Shown piece by piece: positions 8,367 to 17,155 of a stretch of DNA of 51,792 nt. Both the position numbers and the translations under genes were made by a program. Positions within the stretch are counted from its first letter, which is position 1; every line of letters starts with the position of its first letter. A model generated the notes under the pieces. It was not told the DNA's origin. It searched no databases and saw only the letters and a program-made list of their open reading frames with translations. Source of the stretch: an uncultured Dorea sp. (GTDB taxonomy: Bacteria; Bacillota; Clostridia; Lachnospirales; Lachnospiraceae); assembly GCA_900543415.1 (NCBI GenBank), contig UQRE01000013.1, positions 1-51,792 on the forward strand. The letters are read 5' to 3'.

Positions 8367-9968
8367 ATGTCACAATTATCAAAGGAAATCAAACAGGAGA
8401 TTGGAAAACGCAGAACATTTGCGATTATTTCTCACCCGGATGCGGGAAAAACAACGCTGACAGAGAAATTTCTATTGTACGGAGGCGCCATCAATCAGGC
8501 GGGAAGTGTAAAGGGTAAGGCTACAGCAAAGCATGCAGTATCTGACTGGATGGAGATTGAGAAAGAGAGAGGAATCTCTGTAACATCTTCTGTTTTGCAG
8601 TTTAATTACGGAGATTTTTGTATTAATATATTGGACACGCCGGGACATCAGGATTTCTCTGAGGATACGTACCGTACTTTGATGGCGGCGGATTCTGCGG
8701 TTATGGTGATTGATGCATCAAAGGGTGTAGAAGCACAGACAAGAAAATTATTTAAGGTCTGTACTATGAGACACATTCCGATTTTCACGTTTATCAATAA
8801 AATGGATCGAGAGGCTATGGATACTTTCGAACTGTTGGATGATATTGAAAATGAGCTTGGGATTGCGACTTGTCCTGTCAACTGGCCGATCGGTTCCGGT
8901 AAAGAGTTCCGCGGGGTGTATGACAGAGAGACAAAGAAGGTGGAATTGTTTTCTGACACACAGAAAGGGACCACACAGGGAGATGTGAAAAAAGTAGATA
9001 TTAACGATCCGGAGCTTGCATGGCTGATCAGCGATTCGCAGCGCGTGCAGCTGGAAGAAGAGATTGAACTTCAAGACGGAGCGGGCGCGCCTTTTGATCA
9101 GGAACTGGTAAGCAAAGGAGAATTGTCTCCGGTATTTTTCGGCTCTGCACTTACAAACTTCGGTGTGGAGACATTTCTTCAACATTTCCTTAAAATGACA
9201 TCTTCACCACTTCCGAGAACGTCCGATCAAGGTGCGATCGATCCGATGGAGGAGGAAGATTTCTCAGCGTTTGTATTTAAGATTCAGGCGAATATGAATA
9301 AGGCGCACCGTGACCGAATCGCGTTTATGAGGATCTGTTCCGGTCAGTTCGAAGCGGGAATGGATGTGTTCCATATTCAGGGAGGTAAGAAAGTAAGACT
9401 TTCCCAACCGCAGCAGATGATGGCAAGTGAGCGTCATATGGTTCAGCAGGCGTATGGCGGAGATATTATCGGAGTGTTTGATCCGGGCATCTTCTCCATC
9501 GGAGATACCTTGACCACATCACCTTCAAAATTTGCCTATGAAGGTATTCCGACTTTCGCGCCGGAGCATTTTGCACGCGTGCGCCAAGTGGATACGATGA
9601 AGAGAAAACAGTTTATGAAAGGTATCAACCAGATCGCACAAGAAGGTGCTATTCAAATTTTCCAAGAATACAATACCGGAATGGAAGAAATTATCGTAGG
9701 TGTGGTAGGCGTTCTTCAGTTTGATGTGCTGAAGTACCGTTTAGAAAATGAATACAACGTGGAAATCCGAATGGATAGTCTTCCATATGAGTATATCCGG
9801 TGGATTGAAAATGAAGATGTGGACATGGATAAGCTGTCCGGTACTTCTGATATGAAGAAGATCAAAGATCTGAAAGATCGTCCGCTTCTTCTCTTTGTCA
9901 ATGAATGGAGTATCCGTATGACACAGGAGAGAAACGAAGGGCTGATCTTGTCTGAGTTTGGACGGTAA
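8367..9968 (+). CDS. prfC: Peptide chain release factor 3
   Basis: Translational GTPase RF3, which removes RF1/RF2 from the ribosome after termination. The motifs are G1 SHPDAGKTT (22-30), G3 DTPGHQD (90-96) and G4 NKMD (144-147). The RF3-specific region contains QGAIDPMEEEDFSAFVFKIQ. Length is 533, as expected. ATG 8367 is used because AGGAGAG at 8351-8357 is spaced 9 nt from it; a TTG at 8358 is too close. It stands as its own transcription unit between the spoIIIA operon and the yqhY-nusB run, where Bacillus carries accBC. Confidence 0.95.
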   Translation: MSQLSKEIKQEIGKRRTFAIISHPDAGKTTLTEKFLLYGGAINQAGSVKGKATAKHAVSDWMEIEKERGISVTSSVLQFNYGDFCINILDTPGHQDFSEDTYRTLMAADSAVMVIDASKGVEAQTRKLFKVCTMRHIPIFTFINKMDREAMDTFELLDDIENELGIATCPVNWPIGSGKEFRGVYDRETKKVELFSDTQKGTTQGDVKKVDINDPELAWLISDSQRVQLEEEIELQDGAGAPFDQELVSKGELSPVFFGSALTNFGVETFLQHFLKMTSSPLPRTSDQGAIDPMEEEDFSAFVFKIQANMNKAHRDRIAFMRICSGQFEAGMDVFHIQGGKKVRLSQPQQMMASERHMVQQAYGGDIIGVFDPGIFSIGDTLTTSPSKFAYEGIPTFAPEHFARVRQVDTMKRKQFMKGINQIAQEGAIQIFQEYNTGMEEIIVGVVGVLQFDVLKYRLENEYNVEIRMDSLPYEYIRWIENEDVDMDKLSGTSDMKKIKDLKDRPLLLFVNEWSIRMTQERNEGLILSEFGR

Positions 9969-9988
9969 AATATTTATACTTCGAGACT

Positions 9989-10016
9989 TTGCAAAAGAAT
10001 AGAAATTTGTTATAAT
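9989..10016 (+). promoter_or_regulatory. SigA promoter of the yqhY-nusB-xse-isp-dxs run
   Basis: TTGCAA (9989-9994), a 16-bp spacer, and a perfect TATAAT (10011-10016) with an upstream TG (extended -10). It is well placed 36 bp before the yqhY start. Confidence 0.75.
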
Positions 10017-10051
10017 AAAAAGAAGTGAAAACCAGACAGGAGGTTTAATAG

Positions 10052-10435
10052 ATGAGTAGAGAAGAAAGAAATGCCTATACAATAAAAACCGATGCTACAG
10101 TGGGTGAAGTAAAGATTGCAGATGAAGTAGTTGCTGTGATCGCAGGTCTTGCGGCGATGGAGGTAGAAGGAGTTGCTTCTATGGCAGGTAAAGCCACAAG
10201 AGAGCTGATCAGCAAGCTTGGAATGAAGTCTTTATCCAAGGGGGTAAAGGTTGATGTGCTGGAGGGAATCGTTACCGTTTCTCTGGCGCTGAATTTAAAG
10301 TATGGTTGCAGTATTAAGGACATTACCGGAAAAGTGCAGGAACGAGTAAAAGCAGCGATTGAGAATATGACTGGTCTGGAAGTTGCTGATGTTAATATTC
10401 GTGTTGCCGGAGTGGAAGTGCTGGAGGAAGCATAA
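10052..10435 (+). CDS. yqhY: Asp23/Gls24 family protein (YqhY-like)
   Basis: 127-residue alkaline-shock-protein family member. The core carries GEVKIADEVVAVIAGLAAME near the N-terminus and KVQERVKAAIENMTGLEVADV near the C-terminus, typical of Asp23 domains. In Firmicutes the yqhY copy precedes nusB, as here. Its molecular role is unsettled; in Bacillus it has been linked to acetyl-CoA carboxylase control, but accBC is not adjacent here. An AGGAGG ribosome site lies upstream, and the stop is immediately followed by the nusB GTG. Confidence 0.88.
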   Translation: MSREERNAYTIKTDATVGEVKIADEVVAVIAGLAAMEVEGVASMAGKATRELISKLGMKSLSKGVKVDVLEGIVTVSLALNLKYGCSIKDITGKVQERVKAAIENMTGLEVADVNIRVAGVEVLEEA

Positions 10436-10834
10436 GTGAAGAGAACAGAACTAAGAGAACATATCTTCAGGATGGTGTTCGGGCTCGAATTCAATAAGAC
10501 AGATGAGATGCCGGAACAGTTTGAGATGTATTTTGACCAGCTTGGAGAGGTTAGAGAACAGGATTTGGAATATATCCGCACAAAGACAGAGAAGATTGCG
10601 GAAAAAACGGAAGAAATTGATGCGGTCATCAATGAGAATGTAAAAGGGTGGAAGACAACCCGAATGAACAAAGTTGATCTAAGTATTTTGCGGGTAGCCG
10701 TTTATGAGATGAAGTGGGACGAGGATGTACCGGTGGGTGTAGCGATCGATGAAGCGGTAGAGCTTGCCAAGAAGTACAGTGGAGAGGAAGGTCCGTCTTT
10801 CGTAAATGGAGTACTTGCAAAGCTTGCAGATTAA
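10436..10834 (+). CDS. nusB: Transcription antitermination protein NusB
   Basis: 132-residue all-helical RNA-binding protein that joins NusE (S10) at boxA to support rRNA transcription. The family signature occurs at MKRTELREHIFRMVFGLEF and in the C-terminal half (SILRVAVYEM ... VAIDEAVELAKKYSGEEGPSFVNGVL). The start is GTG at 10436, directly after the yqhY stop, with GGAGG at 10423-10427. It is followed 13 nt later by xseA. Confidence 0.93.
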   Translation: MKRTELREHIFRMVFGLEFNKTDEMPEQFEMYFDQLGEVREQDLEYIRTKTEKIAEKTEEIDAVINENVKGWKTTRMNKVDLSILRVAVYEMKWDEDVPVGVAIDEAVELAKKYSGEEGPSFVNGVLAKLAD

Positions 10835-10847
10835 CAAGAGGTGAACG

Positions 10848-12059
10848 ATGGCACAGAATGTATATACGGTAAGACAGGTAAATGCTTACATTAAGAATAT
10901 GTTTACTCAGGATTATATGCTGAACCGTATCTATGTCAAAGGTGAAGTGTCAAATTGTAAATATCACACCTCAGGACATATATATTTTTCGTTAAAGGAC
11001 GAGTCCGGAACGATTGCCTGCGTAATGTTTGCCGGGCAGCGAGGCGGGCTCGCTTTTCGTATGACGGAAGGACAGCAGGTCATAGTGTTTGGTTCTGTCA
11101 GCGTATATGAAAGAAGTGGTTCTTATCAGCTCTATGCAAAAGAGATACGGTTAGATGGAGAAGGTGTTCTCTATGAACGATATCAGCAGCTAAAGAGAGA
11201 GCTTGGAGAGATGGGAATGTTTGCACCGGAGTATAAGAAACCGATTCCGGCTTATGTGAAGAACATAGGAATCGTTACGGCACCTACCGGCGCGGCAATT
11301 CGCGATATTATAAATATTGCGGGGCGGAGAAATCCGTTTGTACAATTATATCTCTATCCGGCTCTTGTGCAGGGCGAAGGGGCAAAAGAGAGTATTGTGC
11401 GCGGAATCCAGCTGTTGGATAAGCAGGGCGTAGATGTGATCATAGTGGGACGAGGCGGAGGATCGATGGAGGACCTGTGGGCGTTCAACGAAGAGATGGT
11501 TGCAAGAGCGGTGTTTGACTGTGAGACGCCTGTGATATCTGCAGTAGGACATGAGACAGATACGACAATCATTGATTATGTAGCAGATCTTCGTGCACCG
11601 ACTCCGTCGGCGGCAGCGGAACTGGCAGTCTATGATTATTATCAGATGGAATATCGGATCAATGAATATCAGCAAAGACTCCTCCGTCAGATAAAAGTCA
11701 AAACGCAGATGGCAAGACTGAAGCTTCGTGAATATCAGACAAAGCTTCGCTATCTTCATCCGGAAAATCAGTTGCGAGAGAACAGACAGCGTCTGGTGGA
11801 CTATGAAGATAAGCTGAGATTTTACATGGAGCAGGCAATAAAGGATGCAAGAGTGCAGTGGAACATCTATGTGGAACGTATGAAGAGCTTGTCGCCGCTT
11901 CACAAGCTGAGTCAGGGGTTTTCTTATGTGGAGGGTGATTCGGGGAGAGCAGTGACAAGTATCACGCAAGTGCAAGCGGGAGAGGTTCTTGCGATTCACG
12001 TGACTGATGGTGTGATACATGCAAAAGTCGAGGATGTGCGAAAGGAGCAGCATGGATAA
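10848..12059 (+). CDS. xseA: Exodeoxyribonuclease VII large subunit
   Basis: 403-residue catalytic subunit of ExoVII, which degrades single-stranded DNA in both directions. The N-terminal OB-fold (about 1-100) contains VKGEVSNCKYHTSGHIYFSL. The catalytic region contains IGIVTAPTGAAIRDI, the GRGGGSMEDLWAFN motif and ISAVGHETD. A coiled-coil helical part follows. folD, often between nusB and xseA in Bacillus, is absent. The gene overlaps xseB by 8 nt. Confidence 0.95.
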   Translation: MAQNVYTVRQVNAYIKNMFTQDYMLNRIYVKGEVSNCKYHTSGHIYFSLKDESGTIACVMFAGQRGGLAFRMTEGQQVIVFGSVSVYERSGSYQLYAKEIRLDGEGVLYERYQQLKRELGEMGMFAPEYKKPIPAYVKNIGIVTAPTGAAIRDIINIAGRRNPFVQLYLYPALVQGEGAKESIVRGIQLLDKQGVDVIIVGRGGGSMEDLWAFNEEMVARAVFDCETPVISAVGHETDTTIIDYVADLRAPTPSAAAELAVYDYYQMEYRINEYQQRLLRQIKVKTQMARLKLREYQTKLRYLHPENQLRENRQRLVDYEDKLRFYMEQAIKDARVQWNIYVERMKSLSPLHKLSQGFSYVEGDSGRAVTSITQVQAGEVLAIHVTDGVIHAKVEDVRKEQHG

Positions 12060-12267
12060 GAAAGAAGAAACATTAGAAGAGATGTTTACACAGCTTGAAT
12101 CTGTGATTAAGACAATGGAACAAGGGGACGTTTCTTTAGAAGAGACGTTTGACCTGTATCATAAAGGCATGAATATGTTAAAATCATGTAATGATAAGAT
12201 TGATAAAGTAGAGAAGAAAATGCTCATTTTAGATGATAAAGGAGAGGCACATGAGTTCGAAAACTGA
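12052..12267 (+). CDS. xseB: Exodeoxyribonuclease VII small subunit
   Basis: 71-residue helical small subunit of ExoVII. The typical pattern is present: LEEMFTQLESVIKTMEQGDV, then SLEETFDLYHKGMNMLKSC. The start is ATG 12052 with AAAGGAG at 12041-12047; an upstream in-frame reading lies inside xseA. It overlaps xseA by 8 nt and ispA by 17 nt, so the three are translationally linked. Confidence 0.93.
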   Translation: MDKKEETLEEMFTQLESVIKTMEQGDVSLEETFDLYHKGMNMLKSCNDKIDKVEKKMLILDDKGEAHEFEN

Positions 12268-13153
12268 TTTTTCGGGGATGCAGAAATTAAAGGTAGAAGA
12301 AATTGAAAAAATCCTACAACAGTATCTGCCAAAACAGCAGGGATATCAGAAATTAATTATGGAAGCGATGATCTACAGTCTTTTGGCGGGAGGAAAAAGA
12401 CTGCGCCCTATGTTGATGCAGGAAACATATCGTTTGTTTGACGGGGATTCCAAAGCCATTCATCCATTCATGGCGGCAATCGAGATGATTCATACTTATT
12501 CGCTTGTACATGACGATCTTCCGGCTATGGATAATGACGAGTACCGCAGAGGCCGTAAAACGACACATGTCGTGTACGGAGAGGATATGGGGATTCTTGC
12601 AGGAGATGCGCTGCTTAATTATGCGTTTGAAATTGCATTTCAATCATTTACAGAAGAGCCGGATGAAGCTTTGACAATAGGGAAAGCGCTTGCTGTTCTC
12701 GGAAGAAAAGCCGGAATCTATGGAATGATCGGCGGTCAGGTCATAGATGTAAAAGAGACCGGAAATGCAGTAAGCCGTGAAGTGTTGGATACGATCTATG
12801 AACTGAAGACTTCAGCACTTATAGAGGCGTCTATGATGATTGGCGCAATCTTAGGGGGCGCTTCCGAGGAAGAGGTAAAGATCGTAGAACGGATCGCGAA
12901 AAATGTAGGAATTGCATTTCAGATTCAGGACGATATTCTGGATATTACAAGCACGACGGAAGTGCTTGGAAAACCGGTACACAGTGATGAAAAAAATGAA
13001 AAAACAACGTATGTGACATTGTATGGCGTGGAAATGTCAGCAAAAATTGTGGAAGAAAAATCAAAAGAAGCAATTACGCTTCTTAGAAAGCTTCCGGGAA
13101 AAAATACATATCTTGAAGAGTTGTTATTGGCACTCATACATCGAGATAAATAG
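12251..13153 (+). CDS. ispA: Polyprenyl synthetase (farnesyl/geranyl diphosphate synthase)
   Basis: 300-residue trans-prenyltransferase that condenses IPP with allylic diphosphates. The first Asp-rich motif is DDLPAMD (88-94) and the second is DDILD (227-231). LLAGGKRLRP (45-54) is the IPP-binding GGKR region. ATG 12251 follows AAAGGAGAG. The gene lies between xseB and dxs, as in Bacillus. A farnesyl-diphosphate product is most likely, but chain length cannot be read with certainty. Confidence 0.93.
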   Translation: MSSKTDFSGMQKLKVEEIEKILQQYLPKQQGYQKLIMEAMIYSLLAGGKRLRPMLMQETYRLFDGDSKAIHPFMAAIEMIHTYSLVHDDLPAMDNDEYRRGRKTTHVVYGEDMGILAGDALLNYAFEIAFQSFTEEPDEALTIGKALAVLGRKAGIYGMIGGQVIDVKETGNAVSREVLDTIYELKTSALIEASMMIGAILGGASEEEVKIVERIAKNVGIAFQIQDDILDITSTTEVLGKPVHSDEKNEKTTYVTLYGVEMSAKIVEEKSKEAITLLRKLPGKNTYLEELLLALIHRDK

Positions 13154-13167
13154 AGAGGACGTTTGAT

Positions 13168-15030
13168 ATGCTGGAACGCATTCAAAAGGCAAATGATATT
13201 AAAAATCTAAAAAGAGAAGAACTGCCGCAGCTTGCACAGGAGATCCGCGAATTTCTTGTAGATAAGGTGAGCAGAACCGGAGGACATCTGGCATCTAATT
13301 TAGGTGTGGTGGAGCTTACAATGGCAATGCATCTTGTGTTCGATCTTCCGGATGATAAGATTATCTGGGATGTGGGGCACCAGTCTTACACTCATAAGAT
13401 CCTGACGGGAAGAAAAGAAGGATTCGAGACATTGCGCCAATATGGCGGAATGAGCGGGTTCCCAAAGAGGAAGGAAAGCGACTGTGATGCGTTTGACACC
13501 GGACACAGTTCCACTTCCATCTCTGCAGGTGTTGGGCTTGTGAAGGCGAGAGATCTAAGAGGAGAATCGCATAGCGTGATATCTGTGATCGGTGACGGTT
13601 CTCTGACCGGAGGAATGGCTTATGAGGCATTGAATAATGCGTCACAGCTAGATACGAACTTTATTATTGTTCTAAATGACAATTATATGTCTATTTCAGA
13701 AAATGTAGGCGGAATGTCAAAATATCTGGATAAGATCCGTACCGCAGATTTTTATACCGGTCTCAAAAAGGGAGTAACCAGAACGCTGGAGCAGATTCCG
13801 GTTGTCGGTGATTCTCTGATCGAACAGATCCGCAAAACAAAGAGCAGCATTAAACAGCTGGTTGTTCCGGGAATGTTTTTCGAAGATATGGGCATTACCT
13901 ATTTAGGACCGGTGCCGGGGCATGATGTCAGCATGCTTTGCCGTGCCTTTAAAGAGGCGAGAAAAATTGAGGGTCCGGTATTGATCCATGTGTTGACAAC
14001 AAAAGGAAAAGGCTATGAGCCGGCTGAAAATGAGCCGAGTAAATTCCACGGGATCAGTCCGTTCCAGATTGAAACCGGAGAAGTAAAGGCAAAGAGCGGT
14101 AAGGACAGTTACACGGATATATTTGGCAAAGTCATGTGTGACGAGGCTATGAAGCGCAAAGATATTGTTGCCATTACAGCCGCGATGAAGGATGGAACAG
14201 GGCTCTCCAGGTTCCAGAGAATGTTTCCGGAACGCTTTTTCGACGTTGGAATCGCAGAGGAGCATGCGGTGACCTTTGCTGCCGGATTAGCAGCAGGGGG
14301 AATTAAGCCGGTGTTTGCAGTATATTCTTCTTTTCTGCAGAGAGGATATGACCAGTTGATCCATGATGTGGGGCTTCAGAATCTTCCGGTTGTCTTTGCA
14401 GTAGACAGAGCCGGCCTTGTGGGAAGTGACGGCGAGACGCATCAGGGAATTTTTGACTTGTCTTATTTGAGCAGTATTCCGAATATGACTGTGTTATCTC
14501 CAAAACATAAATGGGAACTTGCAGATATGCTTCGATTCGCGATTCAGCATGAGGGTCCGATCGCAATCCGCTATCCAAGAGGAGCGGCGTATGATCAGTA
14601 TGAAGAATTCCGAAGCCCTGTCGTTTGCGGTAAGAGCGAAATGATCTATGAAGAGAAGGATATTGCTGTCATAAGTATGGGTCACATGTTCAGTGAGGCG
14701 GTGAAAGTCCGGGAGTCATTGAAGAGGGAAGGCTACTCCTGTACGCTTGTAAACGGACGTTTTGTAAAGCCGCTGGATGGAGCATGCATTACGAAATTAG
14801 CTGAAAATCATAAATTGATCGCCGTGATGGAAGAAAATGTATTGACGGGCGGTTACGGTATGCAGGTGCTTTCCTTTGCCGGAGAACAGAGTCTGGATGT
14901 AAAAGTATTGCCACTGGCACTTCCTGACGATTATGTAGAGCACGGAAGTGTTGACCAGCTTAGAAAAGAAACCGGAATTGATGAAGAGACAATGGTGAAG
15001 AAAATCATGAAGGCATATAAGGAGTTATAG
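13168..15030 (+). CDS. dxs: 1-deoxy-D-xylulose-5-phosphate synthase
   Basis: First enzyme of the MEP isoprenoid pathway; it uses thiamine diphosphate to join pyruvate and glyceraldehyde 3-phosphate. The thiamine-binding motif starts GDGSLTGG (142-149) and continues MAYEALNNA. The transketolase glutamate lies in IAEEHAVT (E364). YPRGAA is in the C-terminal part. The length of 620 is standard. It follows ispA after 14 nt, so two isoprenoid genes are neighbours. Confidence 0.96.
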   Translation: MLERIQKANDIKNLKREELPQLAQEIREFLVDKVSRTGGHLASNLGVVELTMAMHLVFDLPDDKIIWDVGHQSYTHKILTGRKEGFETLRQYGGMSGFPKRKESDCDAFDTGHSSTSISAGVGLVKARDLRGESHSVISVIGDGSLTGGMAYEALNNASQLDTNFIIVLNDNYMSISENVGGMSKYLDKIRTADFYTGLKKGVTRTLEQIPVVGDSLIEQIRKTKSSIKQLVVPGMFFEDMGITYLGPVPGHDVSMLCRAFKEARKIEGPVLIHVLTTKGKGYEPAENEPSKFHGISPFQIETGEVKAKSGKDSYTDIFGKVMCDEAMKRKDIVAITAAMKDGTGLSRFQRMFPERFFDVGIAEEHAVTFAAGLAAGGIKPVFAVYSSFLQRGYDQLIHDVGLQNLPVVFAVDRAGLVGSDGETHQGIFDLSYLSSIPNMTVLSPKHKWELADMLRFAIQHEGPIAIRYPRGAAYDQYEEFRSPVVCGKSEMIYEEKDIAVISMGHMFSEAVKVRESLKREGYSCTLVNGRFVKPLDGACITKLAENHKLIAVMEENVLTGGYGMQVLSFAGEQSLDVKVLPLALPDDYVEHGSVDQLRKETGIDEETMVKKIMKAYKEL

Positions 15031-15035
15031 AAAAG

Positions 15036-15845
15036 ATGAAAGAACGGTTAGATGTTTTACTGGTAAAGAGAAATCTTGCACCGTCCAGAGAGAAGGCAAA
15101 AGCAATCATTATGTCCGGAAATGTGTATGTGGATGATCAAAAGGAAGACAAAGCCGGAACTACATTTCCGGAGGAAGTAAAGATTGAAGTGCGTGGGCAC
15201 AGTCTTCCGTATGTAAGCAGAGGGGGACTGAAGCTGGAAAAGGCATTGAAAAATTTTGATGTCACGGTTCAGGGCAAGACATGTACAGACGTAGGATCTT
15301 CAACGGGAGGATTTACAGACTGTATGCTTCAAAACGGGGCGAAGAAAGTATTTGCTATAGATGTAGGCCGTGGGCAGTTGGATTGGAAGCTCAGACAGGA
15401 TGATCGGGTTGTCTGCATGGAGAAGACGAATATCCGGTATGTTACGCCGGAGGATATCGGAGAAGAAGTGCAGTTTTCTTCCATTGATGTGTCTTTTATT
15501 TCGTTGACGAAAGTGCTGAAGCCGATTTTTGATTATCTGTCGGAGGATGGAGAAATCGTTGCTCTTATTAAGCCGCAATTTGAAGCGGGGCGTGAGAAGG
15601 TTGGTAAGAAAGGTGTTGTCCGGGAGAAAAGCACACATCTGGAAGTGATCGAAGCGGTGATACAATATGCGCTTTCTATCGGATTTGATGTATTAAATCT
15701 GGAATTTTCTCCGATCCGCGGACCGGAAGGCAATATCGAGTATCTGGTACATTTGAAAAAAACTAAGGGAGATGCCTGTATTGCTTCAAAAGTAGATATC
15801 CGTGCTACGGCGGATGCGGCTTTTGAGACATTGACAAAGGCATAA
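15036..15845 (+). CDS. tlyA: TlyA family rRNA 2'-O-methyltransferase
   Basis: 269 residues with an N-terminal S4 RNA-binding domain (3-62, RLDVLLVKRNLAPSREKAKA) and an FtsJ-like Rossmann methyltransferase. The SAM-binding motif is DVGSSTGGFTD (85-95), and later motifs include IDVSFISLTKVL and LIKPQFE. The family is annotated as haemolysin A but methylates 16S/23S rRNA in mycobacteria. In Firmicutes (yqxC) it sits between dxs and argR/nadK, as here. Confidence 0.93.
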   Translation: MKERLDVLLVKRNLAPSREKAKAIIMSGNVYVDDQKEDKAGTTFPEEVKIEVRGHSLPYVSRGGLKLEKALKNFDVTVQGKTCTDVGSSTGGFTDCMLQNGAKKVFAIDVGRGQLDWKLRQDDRVVCMEKTNIRYVTPEDIGEEVQFSSIDVSFISLTKVLKPIFDYLSEDGEIVALIKPQFEAGREKVGKKGVVREKSTHLEVIEAVIQYALSIGFDVLNLEFSPIRGPEGNIEYLVHLKKTKGDACIASKVDIRATADAAFETLTKA

Positions 15846-15856
15846 AAGATAGAAAA

Positions 15857-16690
15857 ATGAAACATTTTTTGATTGTTACAAATGACGGAAAAGATAGAGA
15901 ATATAAAGTTACAGATCACGTGAAAAATCTCCTTGAACAGGCGGGTATGACATGTGTGATCTGTGAAAAAGACGAGAATAAGCAGATTATCCGTGAGGCG
16001 GTTCCAAAGGAGCTCGACTGTGCAATTGTCATCGGCGGAGACGGAAGCTTTATTGAGGCGGCTCGTGTGCTGGAGGAAAGGGATATTCCGGTCCTCGGTA
16101 TTAATATGGGCACGCTTGGATATCTGACAGAAGTAGAACTTAATCATATTGATGAGGCAATTGAGAAGGTCGTAAACGGAGAATATTCTCTGGAAGAGCG
16201 TATGATGTTGGAAGGAGAATTTCAGAATGGAGACTCCAATGTGGCGCTGAATGATATTGTTGTTTCCAGAAAAGGTGCGCTTCGTGTGATTCATTTCCGA
16301 TTGTTTGTAAATGGAGAGCTTTTGAATTCCTATAAAGCGGATGGAATCATCCTGTCAACACCGACCGGATCAACAGCCTATAATTTGTCTGCGGGCGGCC
16401 CTATTGTGGAACCTACTGCATCATTGATCGTAATTACTCCGATCTGTTCGCATGCGCTTAATACAAGCAGCATTGTGTTGTCCAGCGAGGATGAAATTAT
16501 GATTGAGATCGGAGAAGGACGGAATGGCTCTGTAGAAGAAGTGTCCGTGGCATTTGACGGTGCGGATATGGTGACTTTATTTACCGGAGACCGGATGAAG
16601 ATACACAAAGCCTGCGCGTGTACAAAAATCATGAAATTAAGTAAAGTAAGCTTTTTGGAAATTATGCGCAGAAAGATGAAAGGAAATTAG
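15857..16690 (+). CDS. nadK: NAD kinase
   Basis: 277-residue ATP-NAD kinase that makes NADP. The GGDGS motif is at 60-64, followed by LGINMGTLGYLTEVE, ALNDIVVSR and the glycine-rich STPTGSTAYNLSAGGPI. The spacing agrees with PpnK/NadK proteins. It lies between tlyA and argR. Confidence 0.95.
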   Translation: MKHFLIVTNDGKDREYKVTDHVKNLLEQAGMTCVICEKDENKQIIREAVPKELDCAIVIGGDGSFIEAARVLEERDIPVLGINMGTLGYLTEVELNHIDEAIEKVVNGEYSLEERMMLEGEFQNGDSNVALNDIVVSRKGALRVIHFRLFVNGELLNSYKADGIILSTPTGSTAYNLSAGGPIVEPTASLIVITPICSHALNTSSIVLSSEDEIMIEIGEGRNGSVEEVSVAFDGADMVTLFTGDRMKIHKACACTKIMKLSKVSFLEIMRRKMKGN

Positions 16691-16696
16691 AAAACT

Positions 16697-17146
16697 ATGA
16701 AAGTAAACAGACATGCAAAAATCATCGAGTTGATCAACAAATATCAGGTTGAGACGCAGGAAGAACTGGCAGATTATTTGAATGAGGCAGGCTTTAAAGT
16801 GACACAGGCAACGGTATCCAGAGATATCAGAGATCTGAAGCTTACAAAGATTCCGGCAGACAATGGTAAGCAGCGGTACGCAGTTCATCAGACAAGTGAG
16901 AATGGAATGAGTGAAAAGTATATTCGAATCTTACGGGATGGATATGTGTCAATGGACATGGCTCAGAATATTCTTGTCATCAAGACAGTTGCGGGTATGG
17001 CAATGGCTGTATGCGCTGCTCTGGATGCGATGAAATGGAATGAAATTGTAGGGAGCATAGCCGGTGATGACACCATTATGTGTGCGGTGAGAAGTATTGA
17101 AGATACGATCACGGTGATGGATAAGATCAGCAAGATTGTATTATAG
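16697..17146 (+). CDS. argR: Arginine repressor / regulator
   Basis: 149 residues. The N-terminal winged helix (1-70) carries the ArgR recognition segment VTQATVSRDIRDLKL. The C-terminal oligomerisation and arginine-binding domain contains GTIAGDD-like VGSIAGDDTIMCAV. It lies between nadK and recN, the standard Firmicute position (ahrC). It is expected to sense L-arginine and control arginine genes, none of which is in the window. Confidence 0.94.
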   Translation: MKVNRHAKIIELINKYQVETQEELADYLNEAGFKVTQATVSRDIRDLKLTKIPADNGKQRYAVHQTSENGMSEKYIRILRDGYVSMDMAQNILVIKTVAGMAMAVCAALDAMKWNEIVGSIAGDDTIMCAVRSIEDTITVMDKISKIVL

Positions 17147-17155
17147 GAGAAGAGC

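Noticed and set aside
11346..12053. 235-residue minus-strand ORF opposite xseA
   Set aside because: Antisense to an established gene; composition (His, Cys, Leu rich) is that of a shadow.
15533..16294. 253-residue minus-strand ORF opposite tlyA and nadK
   Set aside because: Antisense to two well-supported genes, with no ribosome site and an unusual His/Phe/Cys-rich composition.
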